A stretch of DNA of 64,000 nt from Jannaschia donghaensis (GTDB lineage Bacteria > Pseudomonadota > Alphaproteobacteria > Rhodobacterales > Rhodobacteraceae): positions 872,603 to 936,602 of the forward strand of contig NZ_CXSU01000011.1 in assembly GCF_001403795.1 (NCBI RefSeq). Reading direction: 5' to 3'. Each line of letters starts with the position of its first letter. Positions within the stretch are counted from its first letter, which is position 1. A program made the translations under genes and the position numbers. Below the pieces are notes generated by a model. That model was given only the letters and a program-made list of their open reading frames with translations. It searched no databases and was not told the origin of the DNA. Positions 35,531 through 43,451 of this stretch are shown here, piece by piece.

Positions 35531-36802
35531 ATGAGCGCGACCCTTCTGACCAATGCCCGCCTGATCGACCCCGTGTCGGGGACCGAAACGCTTGGCGATC
35601 TGCGAATCGAAGGCGGGCGCATCACGGACCCCGGCCCTGCGGGCACGGTGATCGACTGCCGCGGCAAATGCCTGGCCCCCGGCATCGTCGATGTCGGCGT
35701 CAAGGTGGGCGAACCCGGAGAGCGTCACAAGGAAGGGTTCCGAAGCGCAGGGGCGGCGGCGGCGCGCGGCGGGATCACCACGATGGTCTGCCGGCCCGAT
35801 ACGATTCCGGTGATCGACAGCCCCGAGATGCTGGAACATGCCCGGTCGCGGGCGGCGCGCGCCTCGGTGCGCGTGCATCACATGGCGGCCCTGACACGCG
35901 GGCGCGGCGGCGCGGAAATGGTCGAGATCGGGTTCCTGCGCGATGCGGGGGCCGTCGCCTTTACCGACGGAACCCATGTGGTGCGCGATACCAGGGTCCT
36001 GTCGCGTTGCCTGACCTATGCACGGTCGATGGGCGCGCTTGTCATCGGACATCCGCAGGACCCGGGCCTGTCGGCGGGGGCCTGCATCACCAGCGGCAAG
36101 TTCGCGTCCCTGCGCGGTTTGCCCGGCGTGTCGCCCCTGGCCGAGCGGTTGGGGGTGGAGCGGGATCTGGCCCTGGCCGAGGCGACGGGCGCCGCCTATC
36201 ACCTGGATCAGGTCACCTGCGCGGCCGCGCTGCCTGCGGTGCGGCGGGCCAAGGCGGCGGGGGTGGACGTCACGGCGGGCACGTCGATCCATCACCTGAC
36301 GCTCAACGTGCTGGACGTGGCCGACTATCGCACGTTCTTCAAGGTCACGCCGCCGCTGCGCGAGGAGGAGGACCGCCTGGCCCTTGCCGATGCGCTGGCC
36401 GATGGCACCATCGATATCATGGGGTCGTGGCACACGCCGCAGGACGAGGAATCCAAGCGCCTGCCGTTCGAGCAGGCCGCGTCCGGTGCCGTGGGGCTGG
36501 AGACGTTGTTGCCGGCGGCGATGCGGTTGGTGAACGCGGGGCATATCGACCTGGCTGGCCTGTGGCGCGCGCTGTCTTTGAACCCGGCGCGGCGGCTTGG
36601 GCTGGAGGGGGGCACGCTGGAGGTCGGGGCCCCCGCCGATCTGGTGCTGTTCGACCCGCATGCGCCTTTCGTACTGGACCGTTGGACCCTTGCGTCGAAG
36701 TCGAAGAACACGCCGTTCGACGGCGCCCGGATGGAGGGGCGCGTGCTGACCACCTGGGTCGGCGGCCGGATCGTCCACGACCGGGAGGCGGCGCGTGCCT
36801 GA
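35531..36802 (+). CDS. pyrC: Dihydroorotase-family protein (PyrC/PyrX-like, metal site degenerate)
   Basis: 423-residue amidohydrolase. The overall match to DHOase is clear: N-terminal LLTNARLIDPVSGTE, GLETLLPAAMRLVNAG and the C-terminal SLNPARRLGLEGGTLEVGAPADLVLFDP. However, the first metal motif, normally PGxVDxHxHxREPG, reads PGIVDVGVKVGEPG, with both histidines lost, and the usual TDHAPH reads GSWHTPQ. This matches the inactive PyrX partner that assembles with ATCase. A true DHOase is probably elsewhere. plsY overlaps its 3' end by eight bases. ATG 35531 is the preferred start. Confidence 0.88.
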   Translation: MSATLLTNARLIDPVSGTETLGDLRIEGGRITDPGPAGTVIDCRGKCLAPGIVDVGVKVGEPGERHKEGFRSAGAAAARGGITTMVCRPDTIPVIDSPEMLEHARSRAARASVRVHHMAALTRGRGGAEMVEIGFLRDAGAVAFTDGTHVVRDTRVLSRCLTYARSMGALVIGHPQDPGLSAGACITSGKFASLRGLPGVSPLAERLGVERDLALAEATGAAYHLDQVTCAAALPAVRRAKAAGVDVTAGTSIHHLTLNVLDVADYRTFFKVTPPLREEEDRLALADALADGTIDIMGSWHTPQDEESKRLPFEQAASGAVGLETLLPAAMRLVNAGHIDLAGLWRALSLNPARRLGLEGGTLEVGAPADLVLFDPHAPFVLDRWTLASKSKNTPFDGARMEGRVLTTWVGGRIVHDREAARA

Positions 36803-37397
36803 TCTGGTGACCTCCCCCCTGACGCTGCTGATCGTCGCGGCATTGGCCTATCTGCTGGGGTCGGTGCCGTTCGGCATCGTGATGGCGCGGCTGTTCGGTC
36901 TGGGCGATCTGCGCAAGATCGGGTCGGGCAACATCGGGGCGACGAACGTCCTGCGCACCGGCAACAAACCGGCGGCATTGCTGACGTTGCTGGGGGATGC
37001 GGGCAAGGGTGGCGCGGCCGTCCTGCTGGCCCGCGCGCTGGTCGGGGAAGATGCGGCGCAGCTGGCGGGATTGATGGCGTTTCTGGGCCATTGCTTCCCG
37101 GTGTTCCTGCGGTTCCAAGGCGGCAAGGGCGTGGCGACGTTTCTGGGCACGTTGCTGGCGCTGTCGTTCCCGCTGGGCCTTGTCGTCTGCCTGACTTGGG
37201 CCGCGACGGCGGCGGTGACGCGGATGTCTTCGCTGTCCGCATTGGTGGCGGCGGTAAGCGGGCCCGTCTGGGCGCTGTGGCTGCATCCGTCGGGGGTGGG
37301 TCTGTGCATCGCGCTGGCGGCGCTGATCGGGTACCGCCACAAGGCGAACATCGCGCGCATCCGCGCCGGGACGGAGCCGAAGATCGGCGAGACATGA
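36795..37397 (+). CDS. plsY: Acyl-phosphate:glycerol-3-phosphate acyltransferase
   Basis: 200 residues, about five membrane helices. PlsY motifs: YLLGSVPFGIVMARLFG (helix 1), the catalytic-loop RKIGSGNIGATNVLRTG, and FLRFQGGKGVATFLG. It transfers acyl chains from acyl-phosphate to glycerol-3-phosphate, the first step of phospholipid synthesis, in the inner membrane. It starts with GTG inside the end of pyrC (overlap 36795-36802), so they are coupled, an order repeatedly seen in alphaproteobacteria. Confidence 0.96.
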   Translation: MPDLVTSPLTLLIVAALAYLLGSVPFGIVMARLFGLGDLRKIGSGNIGATNVLRTGNKPAALLTLLGDAGKGGAAVLLARALVGEDAAQLAGLMAFLGHCFPVFLRFQGGKGVATFLGTLLALSFPLGLVVCLTWAATAAVTRMSSLSALVAAVSGPVWALWLHPSGVGLCIALAALIGYRHKANIARIRAGTEPKIGET

Positions 37398-37535
37398 CCC
37401 GGTGTCTGCGGCCCGGGAGGCACGAATTGCGTCTGGCAAACGCGTGCGGACGCGTGCGCCTTGTCAGGTCCACGGCTCCGGCGCAGGTCGCCCGCGTGGT
37501 CCCGGTGTCGGGACGTCGCGCGAGGACGGATTTCC

Positions 37536-37910
37536 ATGACGTTCGGTGATGCCGTCACAACCTGCCTGACGCGGAAATACGCCACGTTCCGGGGCCGCGC
37601 GTCACGCAGCGAATATTGGTGGTTCACCCTGTTCGGAACGACCGTGAGTGCTGTATTCGTGATCGTCATCATGGTGAACTTCAACGCCGGGACCCTCCCT
37701 CCGGTGATCCTGGTCGCCTATGCTTTTTTCTGCCTCCTCTTCGTTCTCCCATTCCTGTCGGTCCACGTCCGCCGACTGCATGATATCGGCCGCTCGCGCT
37801 GGTGGCTCTGGATTAGCTAGGTGCCGTTGATCGGAACCATCGTCTTGCTGATCTTTCTTGTCAGCCCGGGTACCGAGGGCGAAAATGCCTACGGCGCGGA
37901 CCCGCTTTGA
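37536..37910 (+). pseudogene. DUF805 membrane protein interrupted by an in-frame amber stop
   Basis: ATG 37536 begins a DUF805-type inner-membrane protein: FRGRASRSEYWWFTLFG, two hydrophobic stretches, and VRRLHDIGRSRWWL. TAG at 37818-37820 (codon 95) stops the frame, yet the same frame continues VPLIGTIVLLIFLVSPGTEG and ends DPL at TGA 37908-37910, the exact family C-terminus. TAG would be TTG (Leu) with one change. Either a real nonsense mutation or a sequence error; readthrough is not excluded. A GAGGACGGA ribosome site precedes the start. Confidence 0.72.
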
Positions 37911-38188
37911 GCGTACGGGCGCAAAGGGTTGCCGACACTTTGTTGGCGTTGCCGCTGGGGGCGTTCCGTGGCCGTGCGTTCGGACGCGACTGGCTGGTGA
38001 CGCGCAGTCTGTTCGCGGGCGGGGCGTCCGAGAAACTGGTGGGCCGCGCCTTGGACGGGTCGGATTATGTCAGCCTCAACCTCTACCGCCTGGAAAGCGG
38101 ACCACGATTGAAGCCTTGCGAAATGTCGGCGGAAAAGGTGGCGCGCTTCGTAGTGGAACTCAGGGTGGTGGGGGCAGACGAAGCGTGA
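37907..38188 (+). CDS. Conserved small hypothetical protein
   Basis: 93 residues, soluble. It starts at TTG 37907, overlapping the last stop of the DUF805 frame (TTTGA), so it appears coupled to it. The segment EKLVGRALDGSDYVSLNLYRLESGPRLKPCEMSAEKV has a conserved look that I associate with small Rhodobacterales proteins of unknown function. One cysteine. The start is inferred from the overlap and is not certain. Confidence 0.6.
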   Translation: MSVRAQRVADTLLALPLGAFRGRAFGRDWLVTRSLFAGGASEKLVGRALDGSDYVSLNLYRLESGPRLKPCEMSAEKVARFVVELRVVGADEA

Positions 38189-38368
38189 TCGGCGGGGCGT
38201 CGGTCTGGGGCGTGAAATCCGACGGGCCTGTGGGCTGACCCTCCTGCCACGTGGCCCAGCTGGAAAAATCCTCCATCCGGGCGACGGAACGGGACGCGCG
38301 GTGCGTGCAAGGCGGGACGGTCCGGCGTCGCGGACCGGTATGCCGCTTGGATCCGATGGAGATGTCCG

Positions 38369-38875
38369 ATGAATACATCCTTTCTGAAAATCGGCCTGCT
38401 TGGCCTGATGGGCGTCTTCGGCGCGGGTGTCGCGATGGTCGGTCTGACCCCGCAGGATACGTTGGCCACCGGGCCGCGCGTGCCCGGACCCTATGGCCCG
38501 CTAAGCGCCTCGGACGCCAATCGCGATGGGCAGGTCACGCGGGCCGAGATGGAAGCATTCGTATCAAGGGGACCGGAGCGTCAGATGGGGATGGTCGCCT
38601 ATTTCGACCGGCATGACGTGGATGCGGACAATATTCTGACAGCGGATGAACTTGCTTTGGTCGAGCCGCCCTATGCCTTCGACGGCAGCGATCTGAACGC
38701 CGACGGCACCGTGTCCCGACGGGAGGTGGAGGCCTATGTCTCCGAACGGCTCTATCGTCAGATGGATCTGCTGACGTTCTTCGACCTCGTCGATACCGAC
38801 GCGAACGGAATCGTCGTGGAAGACGAGATGATTGCGGCGCAGATGGCCGGTCAATTGCCGATCGAAGACATCTAG
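38369..38875 (+). CDS. Exported EF-hand protein with four calcium-binding loops
   Basis: 168 residues. The N-terminus has a hydrophobic signal or anchor (FLKIGLLGLMGVFGAGVAMVGL). Four 12-residue loops of EF-hand type follow, each starting D and ending E: residues 49-60 (DANRDGQVTRAE), 83-94, 108-119 (DLNADGTVSRRE) and 142-153 (DTDANGIVVEDE). Calcium binding is therefore likely for at least three. The periplasmic role is unknown. The 180 bases upstream show no gene; a purine-rich region ending GATGGAGATGTCCG precedes ATG 38369. Neighbours do not indicate a pathway. Confidence 0.83.
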   Translation: MNTSFLKIGLLGLMGVFGAGVAMVGLTPQDTLATGPRVPGPYGPLSASDANRDGQVTRAEMEAFVSRGPERQMGMVAYFDRHDVDADNILTADELALVEPPYAFDGSDLNADGTVSRREVEAYVSERLYRQMDLLTFFDLVDTDANGIVVEDEMIAAQMAGQLPIEDI

Positions 38876-38951
38876 GGACGGGACTATCGGTTTGGGCGGT
38901 GTCAGGTCCCAGGCGACAGGATCATCGCCCGGGCGTCGCGGCGCGACCCCG

Positions 38952-40322
38952 TCAGTAGCTGCGTTCGGCGTAGATGCGCTTGAGGTCGCCGTTCCAGGCC
39001 CCGTGGTAGTCGTCCAGCATCTCGTCCGCCGGGGTCTTGCCCGACTCGACCGATTCGCGCAGCGCGTTGAGAAAATGTGTCTCGTCCGGGACCAGACCGC
39101 CGGCACCGGGACGCGCGCGGGCCTTGAGACCGGCGTGGCTGATCTCGACCAGTTCGCGGGCCAGATCGTGCATTTTGATGCCGTTGACCTCCGCTTGCAG
39201 ACCCTGTTCGCTGGCGGCGACGCGCAGGCCAAGCCGCGTTTCCTGATCCCAATCCCTGGCGATGTCCCACGCGGCATCCAGCGAGGATTGATCATAGAGC
39301 AGGCCGACCCAGAACGCGGGCAGCGCGCATAGGCGTCGCCATGGGCCGCCGTCGGCCCCGCGCATTTCCATGTACTTCTTGATCCGCGCCTCGGGAAAGA
39401 GCGTGGTCAGGTGATCGGCCCAGTCGGACATCTGCGGCTTCTCGCCCGGCAGGGCGGGCAGTTCACCGCGCATGAAATCGCGGAACGACTGGCCCAGGGC
39501 GTCGATGTATTCGCCGTCGCGGTAGACGAAATACATCGGCGTATCGAGGGCGTATTCGGCCCAACGCTCGAACCCGAACCCGTCTTCGAAGACGAATTCG
39601 GGGATTCCGGTGCGCGCGGCGTCCAGATCGCGCCACACGCGGGAGCGCCAGGATTTATGGCCGTTGGGCTTGCCCTCGAAAAACGGCGAATTGGCGAAAA
39701 GCGCGGTGGCCACCGATTGCAGCGCCATGGCGACGCGCAGTTTCTGGACCATGTCCGCCTCGGACGCGAAATCGACGTTGACCTGCACGGTGCAGGTGCG
39801 GCGCATCATGACTTTGCCCATGGTGCCCACCTTGCCCATGTAGCTGTCCATCAGCTTGTAACGGCCCTTGGGCATCAGGGGCATCTGCTCGTGCGTCCAT
39901 TCGGGGGCGGCCCCCAGGCCGATGAACTTGACCCCGATCCCGTCGGCGACGGATTTGACCTCCGACAGGTGCGTGTTCACCTCGTCACAGGTCTGGTGGA
40001 TCGTCTCCAGGGGCGCGCCGGAGAGTTCGAGTTGCCCGCCGGGTTCCAGCGAAATGTTCGCGCCGTCCTTTTCCAGCCCGATCAGGTGACCGCCTTCGGT
40101 GACGGGCGTCCAGTGATACCGGTCGCGCAGGCCCGACAGGACGGCATTGATCGACCGGTCGCCGGCATAGGGCAGGGGCAGCAGGCTGTCTTCGCAGAAG
40201 CCGAATTTCTCGTGTTCGGTGCCGATGCGCCAGTCTTCCTTGGGCTTGCAGCCCGAGGCCATGAATTCGGCAAGTTGCGCAGGGTCGGTGATCGTGCCGC
40301 CGCCGGACTGAGGAATGGACAT
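38952..40322 (-). CDS. gshA: Glutamate-cysteine ligase (plant/alphaproteobacterial type)
   Basis: 456 residues, GCS2-type. Motifs: WRIGTEHEKFGF near the N-terminus, SLEPGGQLELSGAPLETIHQTC, MMRRTCTVQVNVDF (residues about 175-188), and the GPWRRLCALPAFWVGLLYD stretch. It joins glutamate and cysteine in the first step of glutathione synthesis. The alphaproteobacterial/plant class uses redox control by disulfides rather than the E. coli fold. ATG 40322 has GGAGCCACC upstream. Glutathione is used by YghU encoded in this window. Confidence 0.95.
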   Translation of the reverse strand: MSIPQSGGGTITDPAQLAEFMASGCKPKEDWRIGTEHEKFGFCEDSLLPLPYAGDRSINAVLSGLRDRYHWTPVTEGGHLIGLEKDGANISLEPGGQLELSGAPLETIHQTCDEVNTHLSEVKSVADGIGVKFIGLGAAPEWTHEQMPLMPKGRYKLMDSYMGKVGTMGKVMMRRTCTVQVNVDFASEADMVQKLRVAMALQSVATALFANSPFFEGKPNGHKSWRSRVWRDLDAARTGIPEFVFEDGFGFERWAEYALDTPMYFVYRDGEYIDALGQSFRDFMRGELPALPGEKPQMSDWADHLTTLFPEARIKKYMEMRGADGGPWRRLCALPAFWVGLLYDQSSLDAAWDIARDWDQETRLGLRVAASEQGLQAEVNGIKMHDLARELVEISHAGLKARARPGAGGLVPDETHFLNALRESVESGKTPADEMLDDYHGAWNGDLKRIYAERSY

Positions 40323-40378
40323 GGTGGCTCCTTCGCGGGGCGTGGTCTTGGAAGGTCACGAGTGAGCGTGGTGCCGCG

Positions 40379-40891
40379 TCAAGTCAAGGCGCGCAGGCCG
40401 TCGCGGCGCCAGACCGTGATCGTCCGGGGTGTGCGCGTCTGAACAGCGCGCACCATCGCCCCGGTGTCCAGGCCGGGCAGCGGGGCCAGCGCATCGAGCA
40501 GCTTGTCCGATCCGGCCGCCCCTTCGGGAATGATCAACGGCTCCCCCTGGCGGTGGGACAGGCGCCAATAGGCGTCGCCGGTGGTCGGTCGGTGGAAGGC
40601 GATCTGGGTGAGTTCGTCCAGTTCGACCAATCCGCCGGTGAGCGGGCCCATGTAGGTTATCCGCCCCTCGTCCACGCCGACGATGCCGGGCGAAAGGTCG
40701 GTGCTGCGGAACCGTGCGGCGCGGATGCCCGATACCACCAGCACCACGCCGATGAGGAGGGCGGCCAGCGCGAAAAGCGCGGGCAGACCGTCGAAGGCAA
40801 GCCAGAGCCACGCGCCAAGGGCCATGGCCGCCGCCCCGATCAGCGCCTCGCGCCAGCGGGTCAGGCGGGCGGCGGCCTCGGGGCGGATCAT
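40379..40891 (-). CDS. Conserved membrane protein of unknown function
   Basis: 170 residues. Two hydrophobic helices lie at residues about 17-60 (EALIGAAAMALGAWLWLAF, LFALAALLIGVVLVVSGI), then a soluble domain with a stretch SPGIVGVDEGRITYMGPLTGG that resembles a small beta-rich module. No family assigned. Its ATG overlaps the stop of the upstream acetyltransferase (ATGA), and it is the last member of the rsmE-GNAT-membrane-protein operon. Confidence 0.7.
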   Translation of the reverse strand: MIRPEAAARLTRWREALIGAAAMALGAWLWLAFDGLPALFALAALLIGVVLVVSGIRAARFRSTDLSPGIVGVDEGRITYMGPLTGGLVELDELTQIAFHRPTTGDAYWRLSHRQGEPLIIPEGAAGSDKLLDALAPLPGLDTGAMVRAVQTRTPRTITVWRRDGLRALT

Positions 40892-41709
40892 GGCGTGACC
40901 TTTCCGTCGAAGAGGACGAGGGCGAAGGTGCCGATCCGCTCGAACCCCAAGGGCCGGTAGCAGGCGACGGCGGCGTCGGAGGCGGCGAAGAGCGTGGCCT
41001 GCCGAACCCCGGTTGCGCGGGCTTCGGCCAGATGGAGGGCGACGGCGCGGCGGGCAAGGCCGCGACCCCGCGTGCCGGGCGGGGTATAGACGCCACCGAC
41101 CTGCACGATGTCGGGCAGGGTCGCATTGAAGCCGGTCATCGCGGCGGGGATGCCGTCGATCATCACGAAGCGGTGGCTGTCGGCGGCGATACAGTCGTCG
41201 ACGTCGGCGCGGGCCGCATCGGGCGACGGCTCGCCCAGGTGCAATTCGCCGTCGTAGGCCGCGCGCCAGTCTGCTGCGGTGTCCGGGGCGATTGACAGCG
41301 GGGCAAGGGTGCCGGGGCCGTCGGGGATATTCATCGCCGCCAGATCGAGCAGAAACTGCGGCTCGTCCGCGTCGAGGATGGTGGGGGCGGCGGCGAGGTC
41401 CAGCGCGTCCAGAAGCGGACGCACCATCGCGGCCGGTCCGGCGACCCCGCCCAACGCCTGCCCGCGCAGCAAGGTCGCGGCGGCGGGTCCATGGTCGGGG
41501 TCGGGAAGATAGGGCAGGACCATGCCGCCGTTCGTCAGACCCAGCAGAGCGGTGGGCGTGGGGGCATCGGCCCCAAGCTGCATCCCGTGGGGATGATCGC
41601 CGCCGAATCCGTGGGTGCGCAGGTTCGACAGGATGAACATCGCATTCGCGCGGTCGGGCGCCAGCAGCGCCTCGACCTGCGGAAGGTGGGACGCGTCGAG
41701 CGGGATCAC
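40888..41709 (-). CDS. GNAT family N-acetyltransferase
   Basis: 273 residues. The C-terminal GNAT motifs are visible: VQVGGVYTPPGTRGRGLARRAVALHLAEA with the acetyl-CoA loop (RGRGLARR) at about residue 213 and the last ACYRPLGFERIG. The N-terminal half is an additional, less conserved domain, giving a double-domain shape. GTG 41709 is chosen because it overlaps the rsmE stop (GTGA); a longer frame goes on over rsmE. Substrate unknown. Confidence 0.85.
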   Translation of the reverse strand: MIPLDASHLPQVEALLAPDRANAMFILSNLRTHGFGGDHPHGMQLGADAPTPTALLGLTNGGMVLPYLPDPDHGPAAATLLRGQALGGVAGPAAMVRPLLDALDLAAAPTILDADEPQFLLDLAAMNIPDGPGTLAPLSIAPDTAADWRAAYDGELHLGEPSPDAARADVDDCIAADSHRFVMIDGIPAAMTGFNATLPDIVQVGGVYTPPGTRGRGLARRAVALHLAEARATGVRQATLFAASDAAVACYRPLGFERIGTFALVLFDGKVTP

Positions 41710-42443
41710 GTCCAATCCCCTTGTGCGGTTTGCCACAGCGTCAGCGCGGCGACGGCAGCGGTATCGGCGCGCAGGATGCGAGGGCCGAGCGCGATGGCGT
41801 GGGTGTTCGGGTGGGTGCGCAGCGTGGCGCGTTCCTCCGGCGAAAAGCCGCCCTCGGGGCCGATCAGGATCGCGGCAGGGGCGGGGGGCAGGGGCCGGGG
41901 GGCACCGGGTTCGGACCAGTCGGGATCGTCGGAGAGCGTCTCGTCGCAGAAGATGAGCGCGCGGTCGGCCGGCCAATCGGCCAGGAGGGACTTCAGCGTG
42001 ACGATGTCGTCCACCGGGGGCACGTATGTTCCGCCGCATTGCTCCGCCGCCTCCAGCGCGTGGGCCTGAAGGCGGTCCTGCCGGATGCGTTCGGAGTTGG
42101 TGTAGGCGGTGGCCACGGGGCGGATACGGGCGGCCCCGAGTTCGGTGGCCTTTTCGACGATGAAATCGGTGCGCGCCTTCTTGATCGGTGCAAAGCACAG
42201 CCAGACGTCGGGCGGGTCGCGCTGCGGCGCGGTCTGCGCGTCGATCTGCAACTCTCCGCCGCGCTTGGACGCCGCCCGGATCGTCGCGCGGAATGCCCCG
42301 GAGGTGCCGTCGAACACCGTCAGCGTGTCACCGGTCGACAGACGCATGACGCCTGACAAGTAGTGACCCTGGTCCTTGGACAGGGCGACGCATTGCCCCG
42401 CCCCGAGCGGACCGGCTATGTGCAACCTGACCTTGCTGTCCAT
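41706..42443 (-). CDS. rsmE: 16S rRNA (uracil(1498)-N3)-methyltransferase
   Basis: 245-residue SPOUT methyltransferase. PUA-like N-terminus (KVRLHIAGPL), then FVFDG-like region, IVEKATELGAARIRPV, and the knot: LIGPEGGFSPEE and LGPRILRADTAAVAAL. RsmE methylates U1498 of 16S rRNA in the assembled 30S. It is the first gene of a coupled three-gene minus-strand set. Its start codon shares CCATGG with a plus-strand ATG, and ubiA starts 14 bases away. Confidence 0.94.
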   Translation of the reverse strand: MDSKVRLHIAGPLGAGQCVALSKDQGHYLSGVMRLSTGDTLTVFDGTSGAFRATIRAASKRGGELQIDAQTAPQRDPPDVWLCFAPIKKARTDFIVEKATELGAARIRPVATAYTNSERIRQDRLQAHALEAAEQCGGTYVPPVDDIVTLKSLLADWPADRALIFCDETLSDDPDWSEPGAPRPLPPAPAAILIGPEGGFSPEERATLRTHPNTHAIALGPRILRADTAAVAALTLWQTAQGDWT

Positions 42444-42456
42444 GGGGAGCCTTTCG

Positions 42457-43398
42457 ATGACCGATACCTCCGATCAAGGACAGGTGGCCGACGCCGTCAA
42501 GGGCAACTGGGTCGATACGCACGCGCCCGAGGCCGCGCGCCCCTATCTCCGGCTCAGCCGCGCGGACCGGCCGATCGGGACCTGGCTGCTGCTGCTGCCA
42601 TGCTGGTGGGGACTGACGCTGGCGGTGGCGGCGACGGAGGTGCGCCCTTTCGATATCTGGATCGCCGTGTCGGTGGCCCTCGGCGCGTTTTTGATGCGGG
42701 GCGCGGGCTGCACCTGGAACGACATCACCGACCGCGACATCGACGGGTCGGTCGCACGCACGCGGTCGCGGCCCATCCCGTCGGGGGCGGTCAGCGTCCG
42801 GCAGGCCCTGATGTGGATGGCCGTACAAACGGGGGTGTCGGCGCTGATCCTGTTCACCTTCAATTGGGCGGCGATCGGGCTGGGCCTGCTGGCGCTGGTC
42901 CCGGTCGCGATCTATCCTTTCGCCAAGCGGTTCACATGGTGGCCGCAGGTGTTTCTGGGGCTGGCGTTCAACTGGGGCGCGCTGCTGGTCTGGACAGCGC
43001 ATACCGGAAGCCTGGGCTGGCCCGCGGTGCTCTTGTATCTGGGGGGCATCGCCTGGACGCTCTTCTACGATACGATTTACGCCTATCAGGATGTGGAGGA
43101 CGACGCGCTGATCGGGGTGAAGTCCACCGCGCGCCGGTTCGGTGACGCCCCGTTGCCGTGGTTGCGCGGCTTTGCGGCGGCGACCGTGATCGCGCTGTCG
43201 GCGGCGGTGTTCGTGGCGTTGCCGGCGGTGCCCGCGACGGTCGCGCTGCTGGGGATCTGGGCGATGGGCTGGCATCTGGCGTGGCAGCTGACGCAGCTCG
43301 ACATCACTGACCCGCAGATCTGTCTGCGATTGTTTCGTGCCAACCGCACGACCGGTCTGATCCCCCTGCCGTTTTTCGCCATGGCCGCTTTCGTCTGA
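42457..43398 (+). CDS. ubiA: 4-hydroxybenzoate octaprenyltransferase
   Basis: 313 residues, nine or so membrane helices. Two aspartate-rich prenyl-binding motifs: GCTWNDITDRDIDGSVARTRSRP and YQDVEDDALIGVKSTA. UbiA attaches the prenyl chain to 4-hydroxybenzoate in ubiquinone synthesis at the inner membrane. ATG 42457 follows GGGGAGC at the right distance; an upstream ATG (42442) is inside the rsmE start. The promoter must lie within rsmE because only 13 bases separate the two start codons. Confidence 0.93.
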   Translation: MTDTSDQGQVADAVKGNWVDTHAPEAARPYLRLSRADRPIGTWLLLLPCWWGLTLAVAATEVRPFDIWIAVSVALGAFLMRGAGCTWNDITDRDIDGSVARTRSRPIPSGAVSVRQALMWMAVQTGVSALILFTFNWAAIGLGLLALVPVAIYPFAKRFTWWPQVFLGLAFNWGALLVWTAHTGSLGWPAVLLYLGGIAWTLFYDTIYAYQDVEDDALIGVKSTARRFGDAPLPWLRGFAAATVIALSAAVFVALPAVPATVALLGIWAMGWHLAWQLTQLDITDPQICLRLFRANRTTGLIPLPFFAMAAFV

Positions 43399-43451
43399 TT
43401 GCCCCCATCCGCGCGGACGGCTAATCAAGCGCAGGGCACGACAGGACACGC

